This document shows positions 1 to 12,252 of a stretch of DNA of 64,000 nt, in pieces (position 1 is the stretch's first letter; each line of letters starts with the position of its first letter). The notes below the pieces were generated by a model. It had not been told where the DNA came from. It did no database searches and saw only the letters and a list, made by a program, of their open reading frames with translations. The DNA is from Symbiodinium natans (lineage: Eukaryota > Sar > Dinophyceae > Suessiales > Symbiodiniaceae): the NCBI GenBank assembly GCA_905221605.1, contig CAJNDS010000730.1, positions 1-64,000 on the forward strand, given 5' to 3'. The position numbers were made by a program, and so were the translations under genes.

Positions 1-1
1 T

Positions 2-553
2 GTGGGCCTTTCGAGGCTATGTTATTGGTATCATATTTATGACTGGTACGCCAGGGCCATCATGCAGATCAAGCCCAATATGAGCTTGGACAAACGGACA
101 CCATATTACAGTCGCGAGCCCCTCAGCAACTTATCTCCTTGCCCAACGACCGGAATTAAGTAACCCAGGGGTCGATCCAAGAAGATGTCAGGCGGTCGCA
201 CGCATGGTGGGGTACATTTCTTGCCTGAGACGTCTGCACACAGCTCACCTGGAAGGGCGTTGTCCTGCGCAAGCACGTTAGATTCGGCTGCTCAAACAGG
301 CCAGCACTACTGCCCGGATTGCGATATGTTTCGGAATGAATCTGATGATTATTATCAACGAACTGACTGTTTAGTTCGTGCTGCTTTTGATCGTGTTGTG
401 ATTCAGACTACAATGAATCATTTCGGCGCCCCAGTCCACGATTGCATAGCCATGCCGGAGCAGGTGCATCAGTGCCTGGCGAGATTTATGCAGGCGAGCC
501 TCTGCAACGAAACTTTGCTGCGGGAGCTGGCTACTGCCCATGATCGGGTTTAG
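2..553 (+). pseudogene. Doubtful open frame broken by one stop, ending in a telomere repeat
   Basis: One frame is open from the window edge to a TAA at 161-163, then again, still in the same frame, from just after that stop to a TAG at 551-553. The second part has an ATG at 185 and encodes 122 residues with varied composition, including a Cys-Pro-x-Cys pair near residue 45. The terminal TAG belongs to the first TTTAGGG unit of the telomere-like array that follows, so the frame ends because it runs into the repeat. I recognise no family. It could be a broken gene end, a retroposed fragment or chance. It is on the plus strand, opposite to the recognised genes. Confidence 0.22.
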
Positions 554-584
554 GGTTTAGGGTTTAGGGTTTAGGGTTTAGGGG
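546..584 (+). repeat. Interstitial telomere-type repeat, (TTTAGGG)5
   Basis: About five head-to-tail units of GGGTTTA. This heptamer is the telomere repeat of plants and several protist groups, including dinoflagellates. The array is inside the sequence rather than at an end, so it is an interstitial telomeric sequence. It faces an opposite-strand array starting at 666. Confidence 0.9.
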
Positions 585-665
585 TTCAAGTGTGCTTTGC
601 AAGCCGCCTCATCCGAAACTGTGGCATCGAGGGACTTGAGTTGCTCCTTCCATGCTCAGAACAAT

Positions 666-799
666 TAAACCCTAAACCCTAAACCCTAAACCCTAGACCC
701 TAGACCCTAGACCCTAAACCCTAAACCCTAAACCCTAAACCCTAAACCCTAAACCCTAAACCCTAAACCCTAAACCCTAAACCCTAAACTAAACCCTAA
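666..799 (-). repeat. Interstitial telomere-type repeat, (CCCTAAA) about 18 units
   Basis: About 18 units of CCCTAAA with a short run of CCCTAGA variants in the middle (around 695-712). It lies about 80 bases after the TTTAGGG array at 546-584 and has the opposite orientation, so the two arrays point at each other. Confidence 0.9.
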
Positions 800-3700
800 C
801 GATGTTGTGAGGTTTGTAAAGGACGCAAGAGACACAAAAATGGGTGATTCCACCCGGGAAAGCCTCTGCTGGCTCACCCTCCTCCGATGGCAGCAGCTGG
901 CAGTTCGCCTTGCTCCCCGACTTCGACGACTCGGAGGTTCATGGTACCTATTCACCAAAGTATAACTGTACTTATCACCCACTTCTTATCAGCCCCTAAT
1001 ATGGTTGTAATTGGGTTCTGAGTACAGTGATTTTTGGGGTTAGTTAAGTACCATGAACCTCCAAGCATCAGCCTTTTTGCAAACGAGCTTTTGCAACGCT
1101 CTTGCCGGTGCCTCTGCCTCTGCCCAGGAAGGCAAGATGCTGGAGTCTAGCTCTACCTGAGGCAGCCTAGAAAACTCTGCTTGCGAATGCCTGACAGCAC
1201 AGAAGAATGCTTCGAATTAGGGCCTCCGGATCATCTTCATCTCCACTCGGGTCCTAATACAAAGCGTGACACATCTGTGAGCCTCCGGGAAAAGGCAGCA
1301 CTGTCAAAAAACAACGTCCTTCAATGAAAGGCTGCCAACTCTTCGGACCATCTTGCCGTCCACCAGGACCCAGGCTTCCTCCCCCAACGGCCGTGTTTAG
1401 GGGGTTTAGGGTTCAGGGTTCAGGGTTTAGGGTTCAGGGGCGTGTTCCAAAATAAAGAGACCCTTCGATGTCGAATCCGACTGAAGAAGCAAATCTGCAT
1501 GCTGCGCTGCTAAAATCACCTCCACAGAGGCAATCGTCCACGGCCCCGCAGGCCTTCCCGGCGCCAATCTCGCGAAGCCGCTGCAGCTCCTCAGGCAAAA
1601 TACCTCCACGTCTCGGGGAAGCTTCTAATCGTAAAACCTTATGCCCTAAACCCGAAGTTCCCTCTCTCTCTTCTGCTGCTTCTGCTTCTTTCTTGCCTCT
1701 TTCTCTCTGTGTGCCGGTCTCTTGCGCACGGCACCAGCTCCCAGTGGCAGGATCAGGGACCTCAGGATCACAATTCAGGTGGAGCCCAGGGCCAGCGTGC
1801 TTTCCAGCGCTTTAAAACTTGCAAGGCATGAAGCCAAATCCTAAACCCTAAACCCTAAACCCGAAAACCTAAACCCAGATCACCATGGCGGCTCTTTCAG
1901 CCAGCTCAACGCTTTGTAGGCCTCCAACCTCGACCCTCAGCAAGCCGTCGGGCAATTCGCCAACCTTTGCGTGAAGCCGTGAACTCCAAAGTTGGATCCT
2001 ATAGTAAGTACATACATATACATACACATATCGACATATTTACATGATAAACATACATATATATACATATGTCTTATGCAGTATGACATATACGTCCATG
2101 GGATGTAATTGTTACGTAAAATATGATATACTCGCTTTACATTGCAGTGGATTCTCTGCTGTATATTCTGACATTCTTGAGCCTGGCGGCTAAAAACCCG
2201 ACAGCCTTCAACACTACAAGGTTTTGGGATTTAGGGTTTAGGATACCTTTTTCAAACAATTGGGTGCTGCTTCTCACAGTGCTGGCGCATCGACGTCGCC
2301 TCTTGCCGCTGATGTCTGCGCATGTCCCAGATGCCTCTTGACTGCTAGGAGATGGGATGTTCCCCCTTGTACTTACCTTAACAGGGATTCTAGTGTACTA
2401 ACCTTAATAGTAGGGATTCTAATTGGGCGGTACTAACCTTATACGAACAGTCCTTACAAGGGATTCTAATAGGGGGGGGGGGGTACTATAATCACCATTA
2501 AGGATTGTTAGCATAGGGGGGGAACATCCCCCAAGCTAGGAGCATCCTGTCCCTACAATCGAGGATGGCTTAGGCGTAACGGCTTCATTGAGGCACACGT
2601 ACAGATAGACAGACAGAAAACAGACAGACTGACGTGCACACACACACACACACACATATTGACATCCCTGATACATAAGGGTGGAAATCTAGAGAGGGCC
2701 CGCCCCCACCCCCCAAAGCCGCTCCGCCCCCCCCCCCACCCCCCCCCCCCACCCCCCCCCCCAAAAACACAAAAAAAAACGGAAAAAAAAACATTAAAAA
2801 AAAAAAAAACCTGTCTCTCAGCTTTTGGCAACTGGGGCATCCTCTTGTGGCGCGCTTCGGACTTCGATCTTGCCACTGCCGCCTCCTTGAGCAATAGTAG
2901 TTAAGGGGTTTAGGGTTTAGGTTTGGAATGAGCCAACATGCGAATCCACTAGAGGGCGCCAACGAGCCCTGAATCCTGGAACGGAAGCTCTAAACGATAA
3001 GGGGATTGGGGCCTGAGGTTTCGGTTTAGCGTTTGGGGGTTTAGGCGTTTGGGCCTTAGGGTTTACAATCCCCCGAAGCCCTCTGATCACAGCACACTCC
3101 CGCGCACTGAAGCCAAGGATATGCACCATTCTCCAACACAAAAGAGCCAGCGGTTGACCAGGAAGGCTACCCTGGAAGATCTGTTCAGGTATAGGGTTGG
3201 GAGTTTAGGGTCAAACCGTGAAACCGTCCCAAACTTCGCCTGAACCACCTAGGAGAAGCTGCAAAATACTCACCGTGAAAAGGTCGGTGTAGCTGGCCTG
3301 AGCCAGAAAGAATGAGCCAATGCGTCGCACTCTGGCACATGCCTGCGCAAGGTGCTGAAAAAAGTTTTGTGTCTGCATCGTAAATAGGGGTGCTGTTTTT
3401 GTCCAGGTCCCATTGCATTAACCCAATAAAAACTGTACTTATAGCCCAATGATAACCATATGAGGGCACTCAAGGGGCTTGCAAGTGGGCTAGAGATACA
3501 GTGATAATTGGTTCTTCAGTACCATGAACCTCCTTGTTGCCCCCGTAACGCACAAGTGCCTGGTCCAGTGTGCGGAGATGCCGGCAGCGAGGGGGGGGGG
3601 GGGGGGGGGGGGCGAAGCTTCAGTCAAAAATGCGTTGACGTTTGGGGTTGGGGTTATGTTTTTCGGGAAGCTTCGGGCTTCAGATGGGCCGATCATGGTT

Positions 3701-4352
3701 GAGTTCCCACTTCAAGTCCTACGCCGTCCTACACAGCATGCTAGACCCACAGCATCTCAAGGGTTGTCCTGATCTAGCTTGCTTGAACCAGGCACAGCTG
3801 GCATACCGCTTCTTGAAAGGCCGAAAGGAAGAAGACTGAGGATTGGCGGATGCCTGCGACAGCCTTTACAGCCTCGCGGAGCGACTTAGGCTTACCGTCA
3901 GTGAAGGTGTCCTGCTATACACAGGCATTAAATACCAAAAAAACGTTCCAGACTGTGAACTCAGTCTGAGAACTCAATGATCGGCAGGGATCAGCCCCCT
4001 GAATTTGAAGGGGCGCATCTACGCATCTTTTTAACCGGGACCCCAAGAAGGGAACATGGCCCGGAATGGCACTGAACTGTGGACCCCTCATCATTCCGGT
4101 CCTGACTGCTTGGCAGCCGCTGGCTGATGGCCCAACTATATCCCCTGGGAAATATTCTTTCTTTTTGTCCAAAAGGATATTGAATATATTAATGTTATTC
4201 TGGTTCGAAGGGGAGTATAGCCAACCCGTGTCTCAGCTCCGCTACTTGGACTGCATGCGCTTGGACTGTGTGTCCTTGTCCTTGTCGCTACGCGGATATG
4301 TCTCACTCTGGCGGAAGGTGTACCTGGAAACTCAATTGTCAATCTTCGAGAC

Positions 4353-4430
4353 TAAACCCTAAACCCTAAACCCTAAACCCTAAACCCTAAACCCTAAACC
4401 CTAAACCCTAAACCCTAAACCCTAAACCAG
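4353..4430 (-). repeat. Interstitial telomere-type repeat, (CCCTAAA) about 11 units
   Basis: About eleven uninterrupted CCCTAAA units. The low divergence suggests a fairly recent origin or maintenance by repeat expansion. The flanks have no obvious genes. Confidence 0.9.
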
Positions 4431-5217
4431 GAGGCCTTGGGGCCTCTGCAGCTTTGTGGGCCTGGGCCTTTTGACACTCCCAACCTTCCCTGCACACCAA
4501 GCTGCAACAAGGCTTAAGGACAGTGCAGTGAATGCATTGGCGGCTTGGATTTTGTGCTTTTGCCTGTTTAGAGTTTAGAGCCAGAGCCTTGCTAGGACCC
4601 TGTTGTTGTTTCTGCAGGGCTCAGGATTTGGACTTACGGTTTCAGGGCAACCGAGCATCTGCCGCGCACCCAAATGTTCTCGTGCAACCCGCGGGCACGC
4701 TTCAGACAAGGCGACGTCTTGCGAATCAACGCCACCTGCATGGAAGAGTCTTGCCAATCTTCCACAGACTGCGCTTCGAGCGTGGGCTTGAGCCTAAGTC
4801 GCTGTAAAGGTCGGAGAGCTGATTCACAAGCTCATCGAAGGTGGGTCTGTCCTCAGGCAAGGACAGCCGCGTGTAACTAAGTCCAACCCAGACTCACGAA
4901 GAACCACGTGGATCAAACTTCTGCCAACCACTCCGTGCTGATGCATGTTCGCTCTGTGGACCGCGCGTCGGGGTTTGCGCCCAATGTTCTCTCAATGATC
5001 TGGACAAGCCTCCTGGGAGCCTCATGTGACACCGTCGAAACGTGGCTGCTGAAAAAGCAGCAACGAGGCCGCTCTATATTTGTGGAAGGTGTGGACGGTC
5101 ATGGACTGGCATGCGAAGGCACAAGCCAGACACGGGCTGCAAACGCAAACGAACAAAAGGTTTATGGTGATCCCCCCCCCCCCCGAAAATCCTCCCAAGC
5201 AGGGGTTGCAGACGGTT

Positions 5218-5410
5218 CCTACTGTTACTACTGTTACTACTGTTACTACTAGTAGTACTAGTAGTACTAGCTAGTACTACGGGGCTACTGGACTACTACG
5301 CCTATACTCTACGACTACGACGACTACGACGACTACGACGACTACGACTACGACTGCTACTGCTACTACGAGTACAACCACGACTACGACTACGACTGCT
5401 ACTGCTACTG

Positions 5411-5497
<87 letters not shown>

Positions 5498-5545
5498 ATA
5501 ATAACTACGACGACGACGACGAATAATACTACTACGATCATGATG
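5218..5545. repeat. Trinucleotide microsatellite (TAC/ACT/ACG family)
   Basis: An array of ACT, TAC and ACG triplets of about 330 bases. It passes from mixed TTACTAC and GACTACGAC stretches into a perfect (TAC)n core of about 30 units near 5,405-5,495, then back to degenerate ACGACG. It is open in several frames (a poly-Ser frame on the minus strand) only because no triplet in it is a stop. Confidence 0.9.
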
Positions 5546-6297
5546 ATTTGCAGTTACATCATCTACTACTTATTTTGCATCATTCCATGTATTGCTCTAC
5601 TTGCTGCTTGTATGCTTTGTTGCTAGTGGGTGGACTTGCGGCGCAAGCTCCATGCTCGGGCCAAGGACTTCATTGGGCAGCGTAGGCCGCTTCCCTCGCG
5701 CGACCTGGATGACCTTGGGGCTGATTCCATGGGGCGGGGGGGGTTGGATTCGGAAAGGGGGGGGGGGGACTAGGGGGGGATTAGGGTTTTAGAATTTCTT
5801 GGAGTGGGCATGGATGGGATGAAGTGTGTCTGTAGGGGAGTTGATGAGGCTAGGAGGGCATGGAAACATTGCTCAAACCTTCCCCCCACCCCCAAACACA
5901 CCCAAAGCCTGAATCTGCCCCGGTCAGAAACGGTGACTGATGACATCTGTTGCCTTCCCAGGGCCCGGCGAATTTTTTGACGCCAGGTCTACAGCTGCCA
6001 AGCGTCCCACACATGATCGCCAGAAGACACGACAAGAGCTTCTCGAGACTCTAGTTCATTACTATTTTTAGATTAGTCTTTTTTTTTGTAAGAACCTAGG
6101 TCGCTCTTCCCTCCGTGGTAGGGCTATTCCTGTCTGCTTCCACGACTGCCGCCCCCTCAACCAGCATACACCCCCTCCCTCTCCCCAAACCTCCCCAAAG
6201 CCCTCGGCCTCCCCACGCCCCCCCCCCCCCGCCTCCCCCACCCCCCCCCCCCACCCCTCCCCCACCCCCCGCCGCCCCCGGCACCCTCCCCCCTCAA

Positions 6298-7028
6298 TCT
6301 TTCAGCCCCAGCCCCCTCCCACCCCAAAACCATCCATCCCCCATCACACTCAACAAAACCCAAACCAACACAACAAAAACAAAAAACAAAAAAGAACCAC
6401 GATCCCGAATATAGAAAACTATCATATTCATTGCAAAATATGATATTATGTAAACTACGGACCACCACCACGAGACTCGAGACCACCACCACGAGACCAC
6501 CACCACAAGACCACCGCCGACCACCGCCGACCACCACCACGGGACCACCACCACGAGACCACCACCACGGGACCACCACCACGAGACCACCACCACGGGA
6601 CCACCACCACGAGACAACCACGGACCACCACCACGGAACCACCACCACGAGACCACCGCCACGGACCATCGCCACGGCCACCACCATAGGACCACCACCA
6701 CGGGACCACCACCACGGCCACCAGGGACCACCACCACCACCACCACCACCACCACCACGGACACCACCACGGACACCGCCACCACCACGACAGACCACCA
6801 CCACCAAAGCACCACCACCACGGGACCACCACCACCACGCTGTGGGACCACCACGACGAACCACCAGGGGACCACGGACCACCACCACGGGACCACCACC
6901 ACGGGAATTCGGGAAAACCCCCCAAAACCCCAGCCTTTCAGCCCCAACCCCTCAGCACCCCAAAACCACCCACCCCCCACCACACCCGACAGAACCCAAA
7001 CCATTACAGCAAAAGCAAAAAACAAAAC
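6298..7028. repeat. CCACCA-type minisatellite between direct-repeat flanks
   Basis: A core of CCACCACCACGAGA/GGGA-like units occupies about 6,465-6,905. It is flanked by two diverged direct repeats of roughly 95 bases, about 6,298-6,393 and 6,927-7,028. Both start with CTTTCAGCCCCA and continue through ACCCCAAAACCA, AACCCAAACCA and an A-rich tail. The frames across it encode Pro/His/Thr-rich or Trp/Val/Gly-rich repeats and are unlikely to be genes. Confidence 0.8.
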
Positions 7029-7099
7029 CCCCCAAAACACGACAAAACTCCGGACAAACCCTATACAATTTCTATTAAACCCCAAAACCCTACACCGTA

Positions 7100-7790
7100 A
7101 AGCGTAAAACCCTGAACCCGGGGGATCCCGAAACTTCCCGGAATTTTGAATTCCTGGGACTTTTCGAGAGCTGTTGCTGATATGTGATGGTGAGGCCGAA
7201 CCCCCTTGAACAGCTGGCGGGCGGCGACCGTCATCGGAACTACCCTGGACCAAGATGAAGATTTCCTTGAAGGTGAAGGGGCACCCACGTCATCACTGTT
7301 GCGTTGGAATCTTAAAATCCAACCCGGCAAGCCCAAACCTCAATCCGGACAATTCCTAAAATTCCGGGAATTTTCAGCTCCGGGTGATTCCCAAAATTCC
7401 CAGGATTTTTAGACAAAAAGTGTTAAAATTCCCGGAATTTTCAGGATCCCCCTGCAAGACCCTCCCAAGCAGCCAAATGGACCGGAAGAGGAGGCGGGGC
7501 ATCCGACAGAGCGGCCGCAGAGCGAAAATAGGGGTCGAGCCCGTAGCCTTTTATGGGATATATATAATTATTCAGATGTATATAAAATCCCCCCAACATA
7601 CGGACACCACAATATCTATTAACCCCCAAAATGTAAAACCTTTAAACCCTAAACCCGGGGATCCCGATTATCGGGTCCGGGATTCCCAAAATGATTAGGA
7701 TTCTCAAAGAATCATCCTGAAAATTCCCGGAATTTCTAGATCCCCCATAAGGCTCCCGCAAGTAATCAAATTGACCGGAAAAAAATTCTG
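7100..7790. repeat. Diverged duplicated segments around GGATCCCG and AATTCCCGGAATTT motifs
   Basis: A block at about 7,430-7,488 (AATTCCCGGAATTT, then GATCCCC and ending in AAATGGACCGGAA) reappears diverged at about 7,722-7,783 (ending in AAATTGACCGGAA). A second pair begins with an AAACCC..CCCGGGG(G)ATCCCG motif near 7,106 and 7,640. The pieces look like old copies of one repeat with palindromic CCCGGAATT elements. No gene is seen. Confidence 0.6.
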
Positions 7791-8299
7791 AAATTTTGAA
7801 AAAGAAATTCATGAATCCAATCCCACAAGTCAACTAATAGCCTAGCCCATAACCCTTCCGAAAAATTTTCTATCTTCCAATCCAAGTCTATTCGATGAAA
7901 TCATTCCTTAGTCATGGCAAGCGATATCCTGAACCATCAATTAAAATTCGAAAAAGACTTGAAATATTCATAGAGAAAGCTCACTCCATACTTTCAAGCC
8001 ATGTCGACCACTGAAACGATATCTTCTCCAATCAGTCAGCCGAAATTCTAAATTATCTTGTTCAACATGTCACTTCACCTGAGCCCTGAGATTTATGGAT
8101 ACGTACGCTGGGACCGACGATGAAGAATTTATGAAGCCACATGCATCTTCTGTAAGCAATTTGTGGGACAGCGTTGCCAGCTTCACTCGCGAGACTGCGA
8201 GCATTTTGAATCCTGAATACCGGGGCTCCTTCCCATGTAGCTCGGCGGCGCAGCTCGTACAGATTAAGATGGGCAGGGCGATTAGATCCCGCTTCGCTC

Positions 8300-8520
8300 A
8301 AAATCATGAAGGCCTGACTTCAAAGAAAATCAGCCGAACAAGTCCGTAAGTTCAGCTTGTGCAACTTAACATGGGAATCCATTCAATCGTCAGCCTTGTC
8401 CATTTCCACGGACATCTCATCACGGTTCCAAGACTTGTTCAAGTTGATGGTACTGTCCTTGCCGGCGCCCCAAAACACGATGGTCTCCTCAACTGATGCC
8501 AGGCTGGCGCTCGCACAAAA
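8300..8520 (-). CDS. Possible C-terminal exon of the methyltransferase or of another gene
   Basis: A minus-strand frame with good coding character, containing ETIVFWGAGKDSTINLN and ending EMSVEMDKADD at a TGA near 8,386. It lies downstream of the methyltransferase exons and could be its last exon or belong to an unrelated gene. No family is recognised. Confidence 0.25.
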
Positions 8521-8724
8521 AACAAGACCTGCAAGTCCGGGCCATCACCAATGGTTCGCATGTCCATCCTTGTTTGTGACCAAATCGAGGATACCCAGCA
8601 ATGCATGAAATACCTGGATCTGTACCTGGTGGCAAGGACTCAGTGAGTGGGAAAGTTGCGTCGAGCTGCTTCGACAGTTGTGCTGTTTGGGTACCAGTTG
8701 ACACCAAGCTGCATACCCGAGAGC

Positions 8725-11204
8725 TGCACACACGACAATATCAAAGGGCCCTGACACTCCGGCTTCCATAAGCCTGCGCATAGCTGCTTCTTTCTTTGGC
8801 CCGGGCTCCATATCCGCACCTTGTCAAAACGTGCAAGAATCAAACCCTTTCCACGCTCACTTTGCACTTTAGGGCAATGGCCGGTGCTAAACTTAAGTTT
8901 CGCATGGGAACTCCATGGTTGGGCCTTGCACAATGATTGTTGTCCAGTCCAACCGTATTGGTCGAATTCTGGTCGCCTGGACGCGCACGAGACCAACTCA
9001 CAACGACTGCCTGCCAATGAGCGCATGGCGACAAGAACAAGACTTGATGAAGGAAAAACATCCTTCTGCAGAAGCCTGCTCTCTGTCAAGATTTGCTTGG
9101 ATGTTCCTCCGAGCAGCAATGCATCCCGACACGCAAGCAGCATCACACGGCTGCAAATGATGCTGACATGAGCTGTGCCATTCCAATACTTAACTTTGAT
9201 GACGTGGTATTGACTGAAAGCACACGACCCTCTGATCCTATGCCGCATCAAACTGAATCATGCTTGGAGTTTCTTCGTTCTGGAGCGCCCTCCCGCCCAG
9301 GTAAGTCGCTTTTCAATAATCGTGTTGCTCATGCCTCTCCTTCGTACTCTCACCCTTGTCCTGCTCCTTTTGCTGTGGTCAGTTGCAGGCAGTGTACTGC
9401 ATCTGCACAAAAAAGCTCAGGTTGCTAGGTTCAGGCAAAATTTATTCAATGCTGACAGCATCAGCTGCAGTGACAACCGCATGGGATCAACAGCTGCTCG
9501 ACATTCGAAGTGTGCATCCGCCCACTGCATACAGTAGCAAATCTTCCATCCGAAAAAGATCATGAAGTCCGCTCACTTCATGAACAGGTGTGTCTCGGCT
9601 GCAATCTAGAACCTGATAGGGGCCACGATCCCCGAATGCAGGTACATGTCATGTACACGGTGCACGACACGAGATCCTAGGATCCGTCTCTCTTCTGTTT
9701 GTGCTGTGTTTTTCTGCCTCTCTCTCTCTTTCCTTTCCTTCTCTCTCTCATCTGTCTCTTAGCTTTCTCCCATCTCTCGCTCCTTTCTAGGCAACATCCA
9801 AGGTTCGAAAGTAACGACAGTTACGGGGATGGCGCACCCCACATGCCTCCTTCATCCTCGCAACTGTCAGCACTCTTGAAACGCGAACAACAAACGAGCT
9901 CCAAAAGGGACGACGGTTGCGAGGATGGCGCACCAGAGGGGCCTCATCTTCGTGACTGTCAAGACTTTTCCGGATAGGTTCCAACGCTCGCGGACACTTT
10001 CGGATGCTTTCGAATACAAACTCACGATGTCGGGTAAGTTCATAGGCCCCCTGGAACCCCACAACTCTTTTGAACCCGGAACTGAAGGCGAAGCTGGTGC
10101 AGCCTAGAGACCGGAAAAGGACCGTGAAGACCCCGACTGTTAACGCAGGAACCCTCCGCCCTGTGTGTAGCAGTCCGTCTTGCGCAGTCTGAATTGAAGA
10201 CGCAGGGACGTGTGCTTGCGGCATGTAATATTTGCACGTCGGGACAGCAACTTTCGGATGTCAGCATTGACTCAACAGTCAACTGGGCAGCACCTTGGCA
10301 GCTCAAAAAAGTTTCAAGTTCCTCCACTTGAACTGAAGAAAGGAAGCGACAAAGCTTGTGGAGCCCCTCCGAAGCCGTGAGTGGTGTGGGTGGTAGGACT
10401 GCAGAGTCTCTCCCTCACTTGCTCACGTTTGTTTGCAAGTTCGAAGTCAAAATCAGGCAGTGTGCAACAAGACCCCCAACTCGGTGTGTGGCATTGCGCA
10501 GCCTTGCTCCGTCTTTCTCATTTTTAACTCTTGTCGTCTAGCCACCCATGTCTTCACGCACAGGCTTACAGCCGCAAGTCTTACGGCGCAGCATCTGGCT
10601 CTAGCCTGCGTTGTTTGCTGCGGCTCCTGCTTAATTGTGTGATTGATTTTTCCTCATCTCCGAAGCACACAGAAGAATTTGTCATGTGAATTGAATCTAC
10701 TCACGTGCTGTAACGTGATACCAGGTACACCATCCATCCTCTTCATCAGCTGAACTGCATCACCTGACATGGACGTCATCACGCTGAAACACAGCAAATC
10801 GACAATCATGTAAAGTGGTAAGGGGCCTCAGAAAAAAACAACTTAGGAGATGCGAAGATTACCGCGACGAACTTGTAAACTGATGCTTCTGCCAGAAGAG
10901 TACAAGCTTCGCACAGATTTTCTGAGATGCAGCGATGTCACCAGAGCCATCTGTAGCCAGAACATGCGCCCCTCCAAGAGCTGCTGTAATGGCAGCAAGA
11001 CCAATGCCTGCACCCAGCTCGAGAACACGTTGGTCTCCTTATGCACAAGCAGGTTTAACCCTTTGCCTTGATTGAATCGGTACAAGTATGAAGAATATTC
11101 CAGCACTTTCTCAGCAACAGGATTCTCAAACCACCAGCAGCAATGGCTTTGTTCTCCATCCAGCGCATCATCAGGTAGCCAGATTCCCACAACACCAAAG
11201 GCAC
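8725..11204 (-). CDS. SAM-dependent methyltransferase, METTL21/FAM86-like (multi-exon, partial)
   Basis: Probable S-adenosylmethionine-dependent methyltransferase of the family that includes METTL21, METTL22 and FAM86, which methylate lysines on proteins. The target here is unknown. Three exons fit the family in order. 11,204 to about 11,142 encodes VPLVLWESGYLMMRWM, matching the 'vWesa..La' stretch before the fold. 11,037-10,942 encodes the SAM-binding motif VLELGAGIGLAAITAA, then GGAHVLATDGSG (glycine loop, then the acidic residue of the second strand). 10,763-10,705 encodes DAVQLMKRMDGVPGITLQH. The 10,942/10,763 junction keeps frame with a GT donor and an AG acceptor. An exon at about 8,811-8,725 with GPFDIVVC fits the later 'FDlivgaD' strand, though the usual acidic residue is missing. 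Exons between 10,700 and 8,811, the start and the true end were not found. It is the last recognised member of a minus-strand series. Confidence 0.55.
9803..9965. repeat. Imperfect direct repeat, two copies about 97 bases apart
   Basis: The block ACGACAGTTACGGGGATGG, then CGCACC and a CCTC..TC..CG..ACTGTCA stretch, at about 9,813-9,870, recurs as CGACGGTTGCGAGGATGG, then CGCACC and a similar tail, at about 9,910-9,963. The region falls in the gap between methyltransferase exons and may be intronic. Confidence 0.6.
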
Positions 11205-12252
11205 CTGAAGAGGATCTTGAATGCTATTTTCCAGAGATAAAGCCTGACGGTTTCCTGTCAGAGTGCCCTCTGCGGCTCGTAGATCTGCCATTCGCCTTCA
11301 AAGGTGCCAGGTACCTGACAAGTTTCTACAGCATGCGAAACCGAGAAGTTGCTCTTGGCCTTCTCGAAAGTATGAGAAAAAGCCCAGCTGCGTCTTGGTG
11401 AAGCCTCAGGGTCTGGCCTGGCGCAAAATGATTGAACAAGGCCGTGAAGAAAGCAGCAGAGGCTGCTGCGCAAGGCCTCCTTCTTTGAAGGTGGCGAAGT
11501 CATCCTGAAGCTTGATGAGCACCTGCTTGGAGTGCCAGTACGGAATGTGGCGCCTTAGCTTTACAAGACAGTCGCTTCTACTGTAGATTGTCCATGGGAC
11601 TGCAACGTGCACAAGCATTGTTGTGCCTCAGCCAACCTCAACCGTAACAAGAAATACCAGGTGCGAGACCCGCGTCAGGTGGTACCGGAGTATTCTTCAC
11701 TTATCCGAGCGTCTGATTGTCGGAATCGGCTGCCAAAGCACAGCAGCGTTCAAAGGTAAATACGGAAGCAGTGTCCCAGCATCTTTCTCCAAGATACCCA
11801 TCGAATATGCAGCACATCCTGCTGCAGGCACTGGGAGCATTTGAGGGAGTGAGGCCTTCGAGGGATTGAAGAACAAACAATTGAATCCCAATCATTTGCC
11901 GATTGAAACCAATCGAGCAACTCAAAAGTGAAGCATCCATTCATCTGGCGCTCTTTCCAAGGCATTGAGGCTGGACAATGGTCTGGATCGTACCAACATG
12001 ACGGCGCTGATGGCAGAACAGCCAGGCCAGAGGCTGCATCCAACAGCGTCATCTAGCCGTTTTTCCACAGGAGACCAGCCATCCAAGCTGCAACGACAAT
12101 CCGCAGCATGGGTTCCATCTTGGGATCTTGCAAGCACTTGGTGCATTGCTGTTGTGGTCTTGGAATGTAAGGATATGAAGGCGATCACGAACACGTGGAA
12201 AGTGCATGAGATGTAATGACTGCAAGCCTGTCGATGTACGAAAGATGGCAAT

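Larger units (their letters stand above)
800..8060. other. Repeat-rich stretch with no supportable gene
   Basis: No conserved protein motif was found on either strand. The stretch holds short degenerate TTTAGGG-like pieces (about 1,400-1,440, 1,838-1,876, 2,222-2,245, 2,905-2,925, 3,010-3,065), homopolymer runs of C, G and A (about 2,470, 2,705-2,810, 3,592-3,612, 5,170, 5,740-5,775, 6,225-6,275), an AT-rich stepwise TACATA stretch at 2,005-2,080, and the larger repeats listed separately. Long open frames here run through low-complexity DNA and are not convincing as genes. Confidence 0.6.

Noticed and set aside
5302-5541. Poly-serine open frame
   Set aside because: Pure translation of the trinucleotide microsatellite.
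6157-7253. Open frames of 156-319 codons on both strands across the CCACCA array
   Set aside because: They translate low-complexity repeat DNA (Trp/Val/Gly or Pro/His/Thr runs) in several frames at once. Length reflects the lack of stop triplets, not a gene.
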